A stretch of DNA of 64,000 bases from CAYFZR01 sp046760505 [NCBI: Candidatus Hydrothermarchaeota archaeon]. Its GTDB lineage: Archaea > CAYFZR01. Below are positions 35,557-44,982 of this stretch, in pieces. The notes beneath the pieces are model-generated. The model was not told the DNA's origin. It saw only the letters and a list, made by a program, of their open reading frames with translations, and searched no databases. The position numbers and the translations under genes are program-made. The stretch's first letter is position 1, and the number at the start of each line of letters is the position of its first letter. Where the stretch lies: the NCBI GenBank assembly GCA_046760505.1, contig JBHIEG010000007.1, forward strand, positions 1-64,000, in the 5' to 3' direction.

Positions 35557-36423
35557 TTATAGTAATTCTTCAACTATTTCTGCTACTCCAGAGGGAGTCG
35601 TACCAACTTTAACTCCAACTCTCTCAAGTGTTTTAATCTTCACATCAGGAGTCCCCGTACCTCTTGAGATTATTGCACCTGCGTGACCCATCCTCTTTTC
35701 TGGAGGAGCATACCTTCCGGCAATAAATCCTACAACCGGCTTGTTTACATACTCTTTTATGTATTCTGCGGCCTCCTCCTCTTTAGTTCCGCCAATTTCT
35801 CCTATCAACACAATTGCCTTTGTTTCAGGATCTTCCTCGAAAAGTTTCAAAACATCTATGAATGTCGTGCCAACTATAGGGTCACCCCCAATGCCTATGC
35901 AGGTGGACTGTCCAATCCCTCTTCTCGTAAGATCATCCACGATCTGATAGGTGAGAGTGCCACTTCTGGAAACTACACCTACGCTTCCCTTCTTAAATGC
36001 ATCCCAAGGCATGATTCCAAGAAGAGTTTTCTCTGGGACAATTATTCCAGGGCAATTGGGCCCTACTAATACGGTATCGGTCTCCTTTAGATACTTGGAA
36101 ATTCTCAGCATGTCATGGACTGGAATGCCCTCTGATACGCAGACGATGAGATCTAGACCTGCGTATATAGATTCAAAAATTGCATCGGTAGCGAATTTTG
36201 CGGGAACAAAAATTAGGGAGGCATTCGCACCGGTCTCAATTACTGCTTCTTCTACTGAATTGTAAACAGGCACTCCATGGATCTCCCCTCCTCCTTTGCC
36301 AGGCGTAACTCCAGCAACAACATTCGTTCCATATGCTATCATCCTTTCGGTATGAAAACTACCCTCTCTACCTGTTATCCCTTGGACCAAGACCTTTGTG
36401 CTTTTGTCTGCCAGTATACTCAT
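35557..36423 (-). CDS. sucD: Succinyl-CoA synthetase, alpha subunit
   Basis: 288 residues from ATG 36423 ([20 protein letters not shown]), chosen because AGGAGAT lies just upstream; the reading frame extends 24 codons further into sucC. CoA-binding Rossmann domain, then [23 protein letters not shown], and GHAGAII, whose His is phosphorylated in catalysis. Converts succinyl-CoA to succinate with ATP or GTP formation (or the reverse). Adjacent to sucC (13 bases between stop and start) and upstream of the carboxylase genes in one operon. Confidence 0.95.
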   Translation of the reverse strand: MSILADKSTKVLVQGITGREGSFHTERMIAYGTNVVAGVTPGKGGGEIHGVPVYNSVEEAVIETGANASLIFVPAKFATDAIFESIYAGLDLIVCVSEGIPVHDMLRISKYLKETDTVLVGPNCPGIIVPEKTLLGIMPWDAFKKGSVGVVSRSGTLTYQIVDDLTRRGIGQSTCIGIGGDPIVGTTFIDVLKLFEEDPETKAIVLIGEIGGTKEEEAAEYIKEYVNKPVVGFIAGRYAPPEKRMGHAGAIISRGTGTPDVKIKTLERVGVKVGTTPSGVAEIVEELL

Positions 36424-36436
36424 TTTACTATCTCCT

Positions 36437-37573
36437 TTAAGACTTTTTAGATAGTTCCACGACTTTTTCTGCTGCATCTTCCATGGTATCAGCAAGAATT
36501 AGATCTGTGTCTCTTAAAATTTCTTTCCCTTCAATTTCATTTGTTCCCGCCAACCTAACAACTATAGGCACGTTGACTTTCATGTCTCCTAAGGCTTCTC
36601 TAATTCCTCTGGCAACCTCGTCGCACCTGGTTATCCCACCGTAAATGTTGAGCAGTATTGCATTTATTCTTTCATCTGATAGGAGTAAGCCTAAAGCACT
36701 TCTAACTCTTTCTGCCCTTGCTCCACCGCCTATATCTAGGAAATTTGCTGCTTTACCCCCTTTGTCGTGGATAAGATCTATGGTTGTCATCACAAGACCT
36801 GCACCGTTTCCAATTACTCCGATATTTCCTTCTAATTTAACATAGTGGAACCCCTTTTCCTTAGAAATTCTCTCAGATTCATCTGTTTCCATGTATTTAA
36901 TTAATTCTGGATGTCTCATAAGGGCATTATCGTCTATTTCCAGTTTTGCGTCCAGTCCTACAAGTGATCTGTCTTTTTTGAGTACCAGAGGATTTATTTC
37001 TGCTAACATTGCATCTTTTTCTAAAAATATCTTGTAAAGTTTTTTTGAAATATCCAAAATACCTGGAATTGCTTCTTTATCAATGCCGGCATTGTATGCG
37101 AGCGATCTTGCCTGAAAATCTAGAAGACCTAGATTCGGGTCTACTGTTTGCTTGATAACCTTTTCAGGCATCTTTTTAGCGACTTCTTCAATGTCAACTC
37201 CACCAATGGAGCTCATAATGGCAGTGATTTGCCCGCTGGATGGATCTATCACAAAACCCACATAATATTCTTTTTCAATATCTACCCTTTCTTCTACGAG
37301 TACCTTTTTTACGGTAAAATCTTTTATTTTCATGCCCAGCATTTCCTTTGTTACTTTCTCTGCTTCCTCTGGTGTATCAGAAAATTTTATTCCCCCTGCC
37401 TTCCCACGACCACCAACCGGTATCTGTGCCTTAATTGTGACCCGACTTCCTATGCTCTTTGCAATTTCTCTCGCTTCTTCAGGTGTTTCTGCGACTTTTC
37501 CCCTTGGGATGGGGAGACCATATTCTTTGAATATTCCTTTGGCCTGATACTCCAACATCCTCATTGCAACCAT
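36437..37573 (-). CDS. sucC: Succinyl-CoA synthetase, beta subunit
   Basis: 378 residues: ATP-grasp domain ([44 protein letters not shown]) and the C-terminal flavodoxin-like half ([34 protein letters not shown]). Binds nucleotide and succinate. First gene of the leftward operon. In-frame ATG codons at 37573, 37564 and 37558 are close together and none has a clear ribosome binding site. A reverse-strand TATA (GTTATATACA, about 37610-37620) lies upstream. Confidence 0.95.
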   Translation of the reverse strand: MVAMRMLEYQAKGIFKEYGLPIPRGKVAETPEEAREIAKSIGSRVTIKAQIPVGGRGKAGGIKFSDTPEEAEKVTKEMLGMKIKDFTVKKVLVEERVDIEKEYYVGFVIDPSSGQITAIMSSIGGVDIEEVAKKMPEKVIKQTVDPNLGLLDFQARSLAYNAGIDKEAIPGILDISKKLYKIFLEKDAMLAEINPLVLKKDRSLVGLDAKLEIDDNALMRHPELIKYMETDESERISKEKGFHYVKLEGNIGVIGNGAGLVMTTIDLIHDKGGKAANFLDIGGGARAERVRSALGLLLSDERINAILLNIYGGITRCDEVARGIREALGDMKVNVPIVVRLAGTNEIEGKEILRDTDLILADTMEDAAEKVVELSKKS

Positions 37574-37632
37574 CCACGCATAGTAATTCTCCGGAGTTAA
37601 TAACTGTTGTTGTATATAACAATTTTTTCATC

Positions 37633-37664
37633 AGAAAAACTTATAATTAGAAAAACTTATAATT
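37633..37664. repeat. Two tandem 16-base repeats between the divergent sucC and mutase operons
   Basis: AGAAAAACTTATAATT occurs at 37633-37648 and again, identically, at 37649-37664. Each copy holds a TATA-like CTTATAATT readable on the + strand, and on the reverse strand AATTATAAG. The pair sits mid-way in the 206-base gap between the two divergent methylmalonyl-pathway operons, where a shared activator or repressor site would be expected. A second rightward TATA-like run (GCTTATATGA, 37746-37755) is nearer the start codon. Confidence 0.55.
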
Positions 37665-37779
37665 CCAGATTTCATGAATTACTGTAAGAAGAGAAGAAAT
37701 TGCAGAATAAGTAAGTAATAATTTAGAAATACAAGATTTCTTCATGCTTATATGAATGAGTTTTGAGAGGGAGCGGAAA

Positions 37780-38181
37780 ATGGAAGAAAAAATAAGAATC
37801 CTGATAGCGAAACCCGGCCTGGATGGCCACGACAGAGGTGCGAAGGTAATTGCGCGAGCATTAAGAGATGCTGGGTTCGAGGTAATTTATACAGGGGTGA
37901 GACAAACTCCTGAACAAATCGTTGAAACAGCAATTCAAGAAGACGTAGACGCTATTGGTCTTAGCATACTCTCTGGTGCACATACCTATTTATTTCCAAA
38001 GATAATGGAGCTTTTAAGAAAAAGAGGCGTTGATGACATAGTTGTTTTCGGAGGTGGAATAATACCTGAGGAGGATATACCTGCGCTCAAAAAGGCTGGA
38101 ATAAAAGAGATATTTGGTCCAGGCACCTCAACCCAAACCGTCATTGAATTTGTAAAAAATACCGTCAAAAAGAGGTCCTGA
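37780..38181 (+). CDS. mcmB: Methylmalonyl-CoA mutase, B12-binding small subunit
   Basis: 133 residues from ATG 37780, chosen for GAGAGGGAG just upstream (ATG 37756 would precede it). [21 protein letters not shown] gives the DxHxxG motif whose His ligates cobalt; [12 protein letters not shown] is the SxL and [12 protein letters not shown] the GG element, completing the base-off/His-on cobalamin fold. It pairs with the catalytic subunit at 39141; splitting of the B12 domain onto its own gene is common in archaea. Confidence 0.95.
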   Translation: MEEKIRILIAKPGLDGHDRGAKVIARALRDAGFEVIYTGVRQTPEQIVETAIQEDVDAIGLSILSGAHTYLFPKIMELLRKRGVDDIVVFGGGIIPEEDIPALKKAGIKEIFGPGTSTQTVIEFVKNTVKKRS

Positions 38182-38197
38182 ATTTTTTGGTGAAAGG

Positions 38198-39148
38198 ATG
38201 GAACTGGTTGACAGGTTATTAAAAGGAGATGAAAGAGCCGTAGCAAGATTGATAACGTTACTGGAAAACAGATCTTCAATAGCAAGAGAAGCCATAAGAC
38301 TTCTCTATCCATACACCGGGAACGCATACGTGATCGGAATAACAGGAGCACCTGGAGTCGGTAAAAGTACTTTAATCGATAGAATAGCCAGAGAATACAG
38401 AAAAGAGGACAAAAAAATAGGAATATTGGTCATAGATCCCAACAGTCCGTTTACCGGGGGTGCAATATTCGGTGATAGGATAAGAATGATGGGATTAAGC
38501 ACAGACAAGGATGTTTTCATAAGGAGTATGGGTTCTAGAAGCAAAAAAGGAGGACTAGCACCAGCGATACACGATGCAATAAGAGTTTTAGATGCATTTG
38601 GAAAACAAATAATCCTTGTAGAAACCATGGGTATCGGTCAGGCAGAAGTTGATATTGTAAAGGTAGCAGATACAGCCATAGTTGTCTCTGTTCCCGGGTT
38701 AGGCAATAGCATCCAGACCATTAAGGCAGGAGTGATGGAGATCGCAGACATATTTGTCGTAAACAAGGCTGATCACCCATTCGCAGATAGGGTTGTATAT
38801 GAGATTGAATCAATGCTTGATCTAGATCTAAGTGCATCAAAAGAAGAGTGGAGACCTCCGGTGATAAAAACTTCAGCAGAAAAAGGGGAGGGAATTTTAG
38901 ATCTGATTAAAGCAATAGAGAACCACAGGACGTATCTACATGAATCGAACAGAATTGATTACAAAAGAAGAAAAAGAATTGAAAACGAATTGATAGAAGT
39001 AATTAGAGATATGTGCACAGAAAATTTATTGAAAAAAATGGAAGAAAATAAAATATTCGAAAAATTTATTGATGAAATGGTCAATGAAAAGAAAGATCCT
39101 TATTTTATTGCTGAAAAATTCATTAGGGAGTGGATCAGAATTGATTGA
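38198..39148 (+). CDS. meaB: MeaB/ArgK-type GTPase chaperone of methylmalonyl-CoA mutase
   Basis: 316 residues of the G3E GTPase family: [18 protein letters not shown] (Walker A), [49 protein letters not shown] and VVNKADH (base specificity). It gates adenosylcobalamin loading and protects the mutase. Lies between the two mutase subunit genes; its stop overlaps the TTG start of the large subunit by eight bases. Confidence 0.95.
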   Translation: MELVDRLLKGDERAVARLITLLENRSSIAREAIRLLYPYTGNAYVIGITGAPGVGKSTLIDRIAREYRKEDKKIGILVIDPNSPFTGGAIFGDRIRMMGLSTDKDVFIRSMGSRSKKGGLAPAIHDAIRVLDAFGKQIILVETMGIGQAEVDIVKVADTAIVVSVPGLGNSIQTIKAGVMEIADIFVVNKADHPFADRVVYEIESMLDLDLSASKEEWRPPVIKTSAEKGEGILDLIKAIENHRTYLHESNRIDYKRRKRIENELIEVIRDMCTENLLKKMEENKIFEKFIDEMVNEKKDPYFIAEKFIREWIRID

Positions 39149-40817
39149 AAAAGAATACCTGGAAAAAATAAAGGATGAAGAAGAGAAGTGGGAAAACACA
39201 ACCTTAAAGAAAGTACTGGAAAAATTCCCGGAAAGAAAAAAGGAATTTCTTTCTGAATCAAGAATATCCATAAAGAGAGTGTATACACCGAAAGATATCG
39301 AAGATACAGATTACATCAATGATATAGGTCTTCCTGGAGAGTATCCGTATACAAGAGGAATTCAACCCACGATGTACAGGGGAAAAGTCTGGACAATGAG
39401 GCAGTACTCAGGTTTTGGTACTGCAGAAGAAACAAATGAGAGGTTTAAATATCTTCTAGAGCAGGGACAGACAGGTCTCAGTATAGCCTTTGATCTTCCT
39501 ACCCAAATAGGTCTTGACTCTGACCATCCCCTTGCTTATGGAGAAATAGGCAGAACTGGGGTCGCCATAGATTCCCTTAAAGACATGGAAATACTGTTTG
39601 AAGGAATCCCCCTCGATAAGGTGAGTACTTCAATGACCATCAACGCACCTGCATGCGTACTACTGGCCATGTACATCGTTCTTGCAGAGAAACAGGGCAT
39701 CCCTCTGGACAAACTAAACGGAACAATTCAGAATGATATCTTAAAGGAATATATAGCAAGGAATACCTACATATTCGCCCCTTTACCATCCATGAAACTG
39801 ATAACCGACATATTTGAATTCTGTACAAAAAATATGCCTAGATGGAATTTCATAAGCGTGAGCGGCTACCACATAAGAGAAGCAGGAGCAACAGCGGTTC
39901 AAGAACTGGCATTTACCTTTGCAAATGCCATGACTTATATTGATTATGCGATAAAGCGCGGTTTAGATGTAGATGAATTTGCGGCTCGGATATCATTCTT
40001 CTTCAGTTCTTCAAGTGATTTATTTGAAGAAGTGGCAAAGTTTAGGGCAGCTAGAAGAATATGGGCTAAAATAATGAGAAATAAGTTTAAAGCAAAAAAT
40101 CCAAGATCCTGGCTCTTAAGATTTCATGTTCAGACAGCAGGCAATACTCTAACTGCTCAACAGCCAGAAAATAACATAGTTAGAGTAACACTACAAGCGT
40201 TAGCAGCGGTTTTGGGAGGTGCCCAGTCTTTACACACAAATTCTATGGATGAGGCATACTGCTTGCCAAGCGAACAAGCCGTAAGAACCGCACTGAGGAC
40301 CCAGCAAATTATAGCCTATGAAAGCGGTGTAACCAATACGGTAGATCCTCTGGGAGGGTCTTACTACATAGAAGCACTGACAAATGAAATTGAAAAACAG
40401 GTATGGGAATACCTAGAAAAGCTAGAGGAAATAGGAGTCGTGAACGCTATAGAAAGTGGCTTTATACAATCAGAGATTCAAAGCAGCGCGTACAAATACA
40501 CAAAAGAGATTGAAAGCAAGGAAAGAATAGTGGTAGGCGTCAACAGCTACCAGATAGAAGAAGAAGAGAAATTGGAACTCTTAAGACCTAATCCTGCTGT
40601 AGAGGCAATGCAACTGGAGAGGTTAAGGAAGGTTAAGGAAGAAAGAGATGGTAAAAAAGTAGAAGAAGCTCTAGAAAAACTCAGAGAAACAGCAAAAAAG
40701 GAAGAAAATGTTATGCCTCCAATAATAGAAGCTGTTAGATCTTACGCAACAATTGGTGAGATTTGTGATGTTCTGAGAGAGGTATACGGAGAATATCAGC
40801 CAATTACAGTACTGTAG
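39141..40817 (+). CDS. mcmA: Methylmalonyl-CoA mutase, catalytic large subunit
   Basis: 558 residues from TTG 39141 (AGGGAG ten bases upstream; the frame opens earlier inside meaB but that would add an unlikely extension). The barrel shows [84 protein letters not shown], and [19 protein letters not shown]. Tyr in RQYSGF and Arg in ARNTYI are the residues that mark methylmalonyl-CoA mutase; isobutyryl-CoA mutases have Phe and Gln there. It interconverts (R)-methylmalonyl-CoA and succinyl-CoA. Confidence 0.95.
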   Translation: MIEKEYLEKIKDEEEKWENTTLKKVLEKFPERKKEFLSESRISIKRVYTPKDIEDTDYINDIGLPGEYPYTRGIQPTMYRGKVWTMRQYSGFGTAEETNERFKYLLEQGQTGLSIAFDLPTQIGLDSDHPLAYGEIGRTGVAIDSLKDMEILFEGIPLDKVSTSMTINAPACVLLAMYIVLAEKQGIPLDKLNGTIQNDILKEYIARNTYIFAPLPSMKLITDIFEFCTKNMPRWNFISVSGYHIREAGATAVQELAFTFANAMTYIDYAIKRGLDVDEFAARISFFFSSSSDLFEEVAKFRAARRIWAKIMRNKFKAKNPRSWLLRFHVQTAGNTLTAQQPENNIVRVTLQALAAVLGGAQSLHTNSMDEAYCLPSEQAVRTALRTQQIIAYESGVTNTVDPLGGSYYIEALTNEIEKQVWEYLEKLEEIGVVNAIESGFIQSEIQSSAYKYTKEIESKERIVVGVNSYQIEEEEKLELLRPNPAVEAMQLERLRKVKEERDGKKVEEALEKLRETAKKEENVMPPIIEAVRSYATIGEICDVLREVYGEYQPITVL

Positions 40818-40825
40818 GTAATGAA

Positions 40826-41362
40826 ATGGTAAGAAAAAGGTTAGTACAGGTTTACACAGGAAATGGCAAAGGAAAGACAACCGCCAGTTTAGGACTGGCA
40901 ATGCGAGCCGTAGGACATGGATTGAAGGTATACATGATTCAATTCTTAAAGGGAAACGGAAAGAAAGGAAATTTCTACGGAGAACTAAACTTGGCCAAAG
41001 AGATTCCAAATCTAACGATTGTCCAGTTTGGAAGACCTGTTTGGCTCGACAAGCATACAATAGACGAAGAAGACTTAATAAGAGCAAGAAAAGGACTAAT
41101 GCATGCTAAAGAGATTATTTCGAGCAAAGAATACGATATCGTAATACTGGACGAGATAAACGTGGCAATGGATTATGGCCTCATAGACGTAAAGGAAGTA
41201 ATGGATTTAATAAAAAATAAACCTGAAGAGGTAGAAATTGTATTAACTGGAAGGTATGCGCCGGAAGAGATTATAAAAATCGCTGATCTTGTAACAGAAA
41301 TGAGGAATATAAAACATCCGTATGAAAAAGGAATAAAATCTAGAAAGGGCATAGACAGGTGA
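40826..41362 (+). CDS. cobO: Cob(I)alamin adenosyltransferase, CobA/BtuR type
   Basis: 178 residues of the CobA/CobO family: [22 protein letters not shown] (P-loop with GNGKGKTT), IQFLKG, and [12 protein letters not shown]. It makes adenosylcobalamin, the cofactor of the mutase encoded 8 bases upstream and of NrdJ. Being in the mutase operon suggests local supply of cofactor. Confidence 0.92.
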   Translation: MVRKRLVQVYTGNGKGKTTASLGLAMRAVGHGLKVYMIQFLKGNGKKGNFYGELNLAKEIPNLTIVQFGRPVWLDKHTIDEEDLIRARKGLMHAKEIISSKEYDIVILDEINVAMDYGLIDVKEVMDLIKNKPEEVEIVLTGRYAPEEIIKIADLVTEMRNIKHPYEKGIKSRKGIDR

Positions 41363-41366
41363 TAAA

Positions 41367-41777
41367 ATGATAAAAAAAATTCAGCACATAGGTGTTGCTG
41401 TTAAAGACTTAAAGTCTGCGATGGATTTTTATGAAAACGTTTTGGGACTGAAGGTAAAGCATGTAGAGGTCATAGAAGACCAAAAAGTAAAGGTCGCTTT
41501 CATTCCAATTGGAGAGACCAACATAGAATTACTTGAAGCAACTGAAGAGGATAGCCCGGTCGCAAGGCACATAGAAAAGCGAGGTGAAGGATTGCACCAC
41601 ATAGCACTAGCGGTAGACGACATAGAGAAGGTATTGGAAGATGTAAGGAACAAAGGAGTCACACTGATAGATGAAAAGCCAAGAATCGGGGCCCATAATG
41701 ATAAAATAGCATTTCTTCATCCAAAATCTACATACAAAGTTCTTTTAGAACTGGTTGAAGAATTTAAAGAACAATAA
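41367..41777 (+). CDS. mce: Methylmalonyl-CoA epimerase
   Basis: 136 residues of the glyoxalase/VOC fold, two beta-alpha-beta-beta-beta units: [19 protein letters not shown] with the first metal His, [14 protein letters not shown] with the second, and the C-terminal LLELVEE Glu. Converts (S)- to (R)-methylmalonyl-CoA between carboxylase and mutase. Four bases after the adenosyltransferase; last gene of the rightward mutase operon before a new promoter. Confidence 0.95.
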   Translation: MIKKIQHIGVAVKDLKSAMDFYENVLGLKVKHVEVIEDQKVKVAFIPIGETNIELLEATEEDSPVARHIEKRGEGLHHIALAVDDIEKVLEDVRNKGVTLIDEKPRIGAHNDKIAFLHPKSTYKVLLELVEEFKEQ

Positions 41778-41829
41778 CTAGTTATATTCAAAAAAAGGCG
41801 TAAAAAACTGTTAAATCTTTGAGAAGTAG

Positions 41830-41841
41830 AAAGAGTTATAT
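41830..41841 (+). promoter_or_regulatory. TATA box of the fumarase-fumarate reductase operon
   Basis: A run containing AGAGTTATATTT lies 35-46 bases before the ATG at 41876 and is followed by GAGGTAG as ribosome binding site. It separates the fumAB-frd operon from the mutase operon, though read-through across the 98-base gap is possible. Confidence 0.5.
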
Positions 41842-41875
41842 TTGCCTCTCATCAAGGTTGAGGTAGGTTGTTGGT

Positions 41876-42706
41876 ATGGCAATTACTAGAGAGGATGTCA
41901 TAGATTCGGTAGAAAAAATATTGAGGGAAGCCGTAATTAAGCTTCCTGAAGACGTTATATTTTGTTTGAAATCCTCGCTGAAAAAGGAACGTAATGAAAG
42001 GGCAAGAGCCACCCTCAACACGATTCTAGAGAATGTAAGGGTAGCAGCGGAAAGAAACATACCAATGTGCCAAGATACAGGAATACCTATATTCTTCGTC
42101 GATCTTGGAAGAGATTTGAACCTAGACTTCGATCTCAAGGAGGCAATAACGGAAGGAGTTAGAAAGGCTACCAAGGAGATACCTCTAAGACCCAATGCGG
42201 TACATCCGCTTACCAGGGAAAACTCAGGAGACAATACAGGTCCTGGAATGCCTGATATCACCTTAGATCTCGTGGAAGGAAGTTCAATGAAGATAACTGT
42301 AGCGCCTAAGGGCGCGGGCTCAGAAAACATGAGTGCTTTAAGAATGCTAAGTCCGGGTCAGGCAAAAGAGGTTGATCGCATAATCGTAGAGACGGTTAAA
42401 AATGCTGGAGGAAGACCTTGTCCACCAGTCATCGTTGGAGTTGGAATTGGAGGATCATTCGATGAATCTGCTAAACTTGCAAAGAAGGCCATACTTAGGG
42501 ATCTTAGAGAGAAGCCAAGTAAGATGGAAAAGGAAGTGCTTGAAAAAATAAATTCTTTGGGAATCGGTCCGATGGGTCTTGGTGGGAATACCACTGCATT
42601 GAAGGTAAACATAGAATTCGCCCACTGTCACACCGCATCTCTTCCCTTGGCGATAAACATTCAATGCTGGGCTGATAGAAAGGCGAGCGTTGTACTGGGT
42701 GGTTGA
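41876..42706 (+). CDS. fumA: Class I fumarate hydratase, alpha subunit
   Basis: 276 residues: [15 protein letters not shown] with a cluster Cys, [41 protein letters not shown], and [15 protein letters not shown] near the end. With the beta subunit it forms the oxygen-sensitive [4Fe-4S] fumarase interconverting fumarate and malate. Two-gene form, as in many archaea. A tartrate dehydratase role is less likely given the succinate dehydrogenase genes that follow. Confidence 0.93.
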   Translation: MAITREDVIDSVEKILREAVIKLPEDVIFCLKSSLKKERNERARATLNTILENVRVAAERNIPMCQDTGIPIFFVDLGRDLNLDFDLKEAITEGVRKATKEIPLRPNAVHPLTRENSGDNTGPGMPDITLDLVEGSSMKITVAPKGAGSENMSALRMLSPGQAKEVDRIIVETVKNAGGRPCPPVIVGVGIGGSFDESAKLAKKAILRDLREKPSKMEKEVLEKINSLGIGPMGLGGNTTALKVNIEFAHCHTASLPLAINIQCWADRKASVVLGG

Positions 42707-42707
42707 G

Positions 42708-43283
42708 ATGGAATATACACTAAATACACCTTTAAGCTTGGAGGATATTTCTCAACTTAAGGCAGGGGACATAGTTTATTTAAACGGCATAGTGCTTACC
42801 GCTAGAGATGAAGCCCATGAAAGAATCTTGAAATACAGAAAAGAAAGTAAGAAACTGCCCTTTGAATTAAATGGCTCCGCTATATACCATTGCGGACCAC
42901 TGATGAAGAAGGAAAATGAAAAATGGAAGGTAGTAGCAGCTGGTCCGACTACTAGCGTGAGGATGAATAAAACTACGCCAGAATTACTCAAGTATTTTGA
43001 AGTTAGAGCATTGATAGGAAAAGGCGGGATGAGCGAGATCACCGAGCATTTAAAGGGAAAATGCGTTTACCTTGCATATACAGGAGGATGTGCTGCCCTC
43101 GCAGCGGATAGAATAAAGGAGACAAAAGATGTATTCTGGCTAGATCTTGGGATGCCAGAGGCGGTATGGGTATTCGAAGTGCAGAACTTCGGACCTTTAA
43201 TAGTAGGGAGCGACGTAGAGGGAAATGATTTATTCAGAGATGTAATGGAAAATGCCACGAAAAAAATGAAAAAACTATTTTAG
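42708..43283 (+). CDS. fumB: Class I fumarate hydratase, beta subunit
   Basis: 191 residues from ATG 42708, one base after the alpha stop (the frame extends six codons upstream). NTPLSLEDISQLKAGDIVYLNG, HCGPLMKK, AAGPTTSVRMNKTTPELL, KGGMSEIT and GMPEAVWVFEVQNFGPLIV are the swivelling-domain signatures. Translationally linked to fumA. Confidence 0.93.
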   Translation: MEYTLNTPLSLEDISQLKAGDIVYLNGIVLTARDEAHERILKYRKESKKLPFELNGSAIYHCGPLMKKENEKWKVVAAGPTTSVRMNKTTPELLKYFEVRALIGKGGMSEITEHLKGKCVYLAYTGGCAALAADRIKETKDVFWLDLGMPEAVWVFEVQNFGPLIVGSDVEGNDLFRDVMENATKKMKKLF

Positions 43284-43295
43284 GGAGATGTTAAA

Positions 43296-44981
43296 TTGGA
43301 GGTCCATGAGACAGATGTTCTAATCATAGGAGGTGGCGGTGCTGGCTGCAGGGCCGCCATAGAAGCATCTGAAAAAAATGTTGACGTAATAGTGATGGTG
43401 AAAAGTTTAGTCGGAAAGAGCGGATGCACTCCCATGGCTGAAGGCGGCTATAACGCGGCTTTGGGAAATATACACAAAGAAGATTCCTGGGAAGTTCATT
43501 TTAGAGATACGGTAATAGGGGGAGCCTACTTAAATAATCAAAAACTGGTAGAAATATTGGTTAAGGAGGCTCCAGAGAGGATATACGATCTCGAGAATTA
43601 CGGCGCAGTCTTTGATAGAACAGAGGAAGGATATATAGCACAAAGACCTTTTGGACATCAAACCTATATCAGGACCTGTTATGCCAGCGATAGAACCGGT
43701 CATGAAATGATGATCACTCTTTTAAACGAGATTAGGAGGAGAGACATCACTCTGATAGAAGACCATATGGCTATTGAGCTTCTAAAATACGATAGCAGAG
43801 TTACCGGTGCCATAGCACTCGACATGATAAGCGGAGATCTTGCATTGATAAAGTCTAAAGCCACCATACTTGCTACGGGTGGAGGATCAAGAATATATAA
43901 GATCTCTACGAACTCTCAGCAAACCTGCGGAGATGGCTATGCAATGGCTTATAGAGCGGGAGCAGAGTTAATAGACATGGAACAGGTTCAATTTCACCCT
44001 ACAGGAATGGTATTTCCTGAATCTGCGAAGGGAATTCTGGTAACCGAAGCAGTAAGGGGAGAAGGAGGCATTTTACTAAACAAAGATGGAGAGAGGTTCA
44101 TGTTAAGATATTCCCCTGAGAAAAAAGAACTCGCAGGAAGAGACGTTGTTGCAAGGGCAATAGCCACTGAAATATTAGAGGGAAGAGGTACCAAAGAGGG
44201 TGGCGTTTATCTCGATGTATCTCATCTCGATGAGGAGGTTATTGAAAAGAGACTGGAAACGATGTTTGAGCAGTTCATGTTATTTGGTGTAGACATAAGA
44301 AAGGAGCCAATGCAAGTGGCTCCTACCGCACATCACTTTATGGGAGGAGTTAGAATAGATGAGCAGTGCAGAACCTCTCTTCCCGGCCTATATGCTGCAG
44401 GAGAGACTGCAGGAGGCGTTCATGGAGGTAATCGGCTCGGAGGGAATGCTTTAGCGGATACGCAGGTATTCGGTAAGAGAGCAGGAGAATATGCTGCTGA
44501 ATACGCTAAAAAGACTGGTAAGCCCAAGATAGAGAGACAATTTGTTGAAAAAGTTGAGAAAGGGGTTTACTCGCTATACAACGGAGAGGGAGTTTCTCCA
44601 ATAGAAGCAAAAAAACGTTTGACAGAGATTATGTGGGACAAGGTAGGGATATTTAGAGAAGAAAAAGCCATGAGTGAGGCTCTAAAAGAATTAGAACGAA
44701 TGAAAAAGGAAGATTTGCAAAATTTAAGAGTTAATGAGGGAAAAACTTATAATTTAGAACTGATTGAGGCGCTTCAATTAAGAAATATGGTTACCGTAGC
44801 AGAGATGGTTACCAGATCAGCGCTCTATAGAAAGGAAAGCAGGGGCGCTCATTGCAGACTTGACTTTAAGGAAAAAGATGACAAAAACTGGCTTGTAAAC
44901 GTAATAGTAAAACAAAAAAACGGTAAGATGACGATTTACACAGAGCCAGTTGTTTTTACGATTCTAAGGCCAGGTGGTTGA
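43296..44981 (+). CDS. tfrA: Fumarate reductase/succinate dehydrogenase flavoprotein (TfrA-like)
   Basis: 561 residues, TTG start after AGGGAGATG. FAD site VLIIGGGGAGCRAAIEA, GKSGCTPMAEGGYNAAL, FHPTGMVFPESAKGILVTEAVRGEGG, LAGRDVVARAI (catalytic Arg), HFMGGVRID and GGNRLGGNALAD. In the position where covalently flavinylated enzymes have His (SHTVAAEGG) this has Cys (GCTPMAEGG), so FAD is probably not covalently bound. It works with the Fe-S/CCG subunit overlapping its end, so electrons are likely exchanged with a thiol/disulfide couple or carrier, not a classical quinone anchor. Confidence 0.9.
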   Translation: MEVHETDVLIIGGGGAGCRAAIEASEKNVDVIVMVKSLVGKSGCTPMAEGGYNAALGNIHKEDSWEVHFRDTVIGGAYLNNQKLVEILVKEAPERIYDLENYGAVFDRTEEGYIAQRPFGHQTYIRTCYASDRTGHEMMITLLNEIRRRDITLIEDHMAIELLKYDSRVTGAIALDMISGDLALIKSKATILATGGGSRIYKISTNSQQTCGDGYAMAYRAGAELIDMEQVQFHPTGMVFPESAKGILVTEAVRGEGGILLNKDGERFMLRYSPEKKELAGRDVVARAIATEILEGRGTKEGGVYLDVSHLDEEVIEKRLETMFEQFMLFGVDIRKEPMQVAPTAHHFMGGVRIDEQCRTSLPGLYAAGETAGGVHGGNRLGGNALADTQVFGKRAGEYAAEYAKKTGKPKIERQFVEKVEKGVYSLYNGEGVSPIEAKKRLTEIMWDKVGIFREEKAMSEALKELERMKKEDLQNLRVNEGKTYNLELIEALQLRNMVTVAEMVTRSALYRKESRGAHCRLDFKEKDDKNWLVNVIVKQKNGKMTIYTEPVVFTILRPGG

Positions 44982-44982
44982 T

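Noticed and set aside
36424-36495. Longer start for sucD inside sucC
   Set aside because: AGGAGAT precedes ATG 36423, and the extra 24 residues have no counterpart in the family.
39069-39140. Earlier ATG for the mutase large subunit
   Set aside because: It lies well inside meaB; TTG 39141 has AGGGAG upstream and gives the usual protein length.
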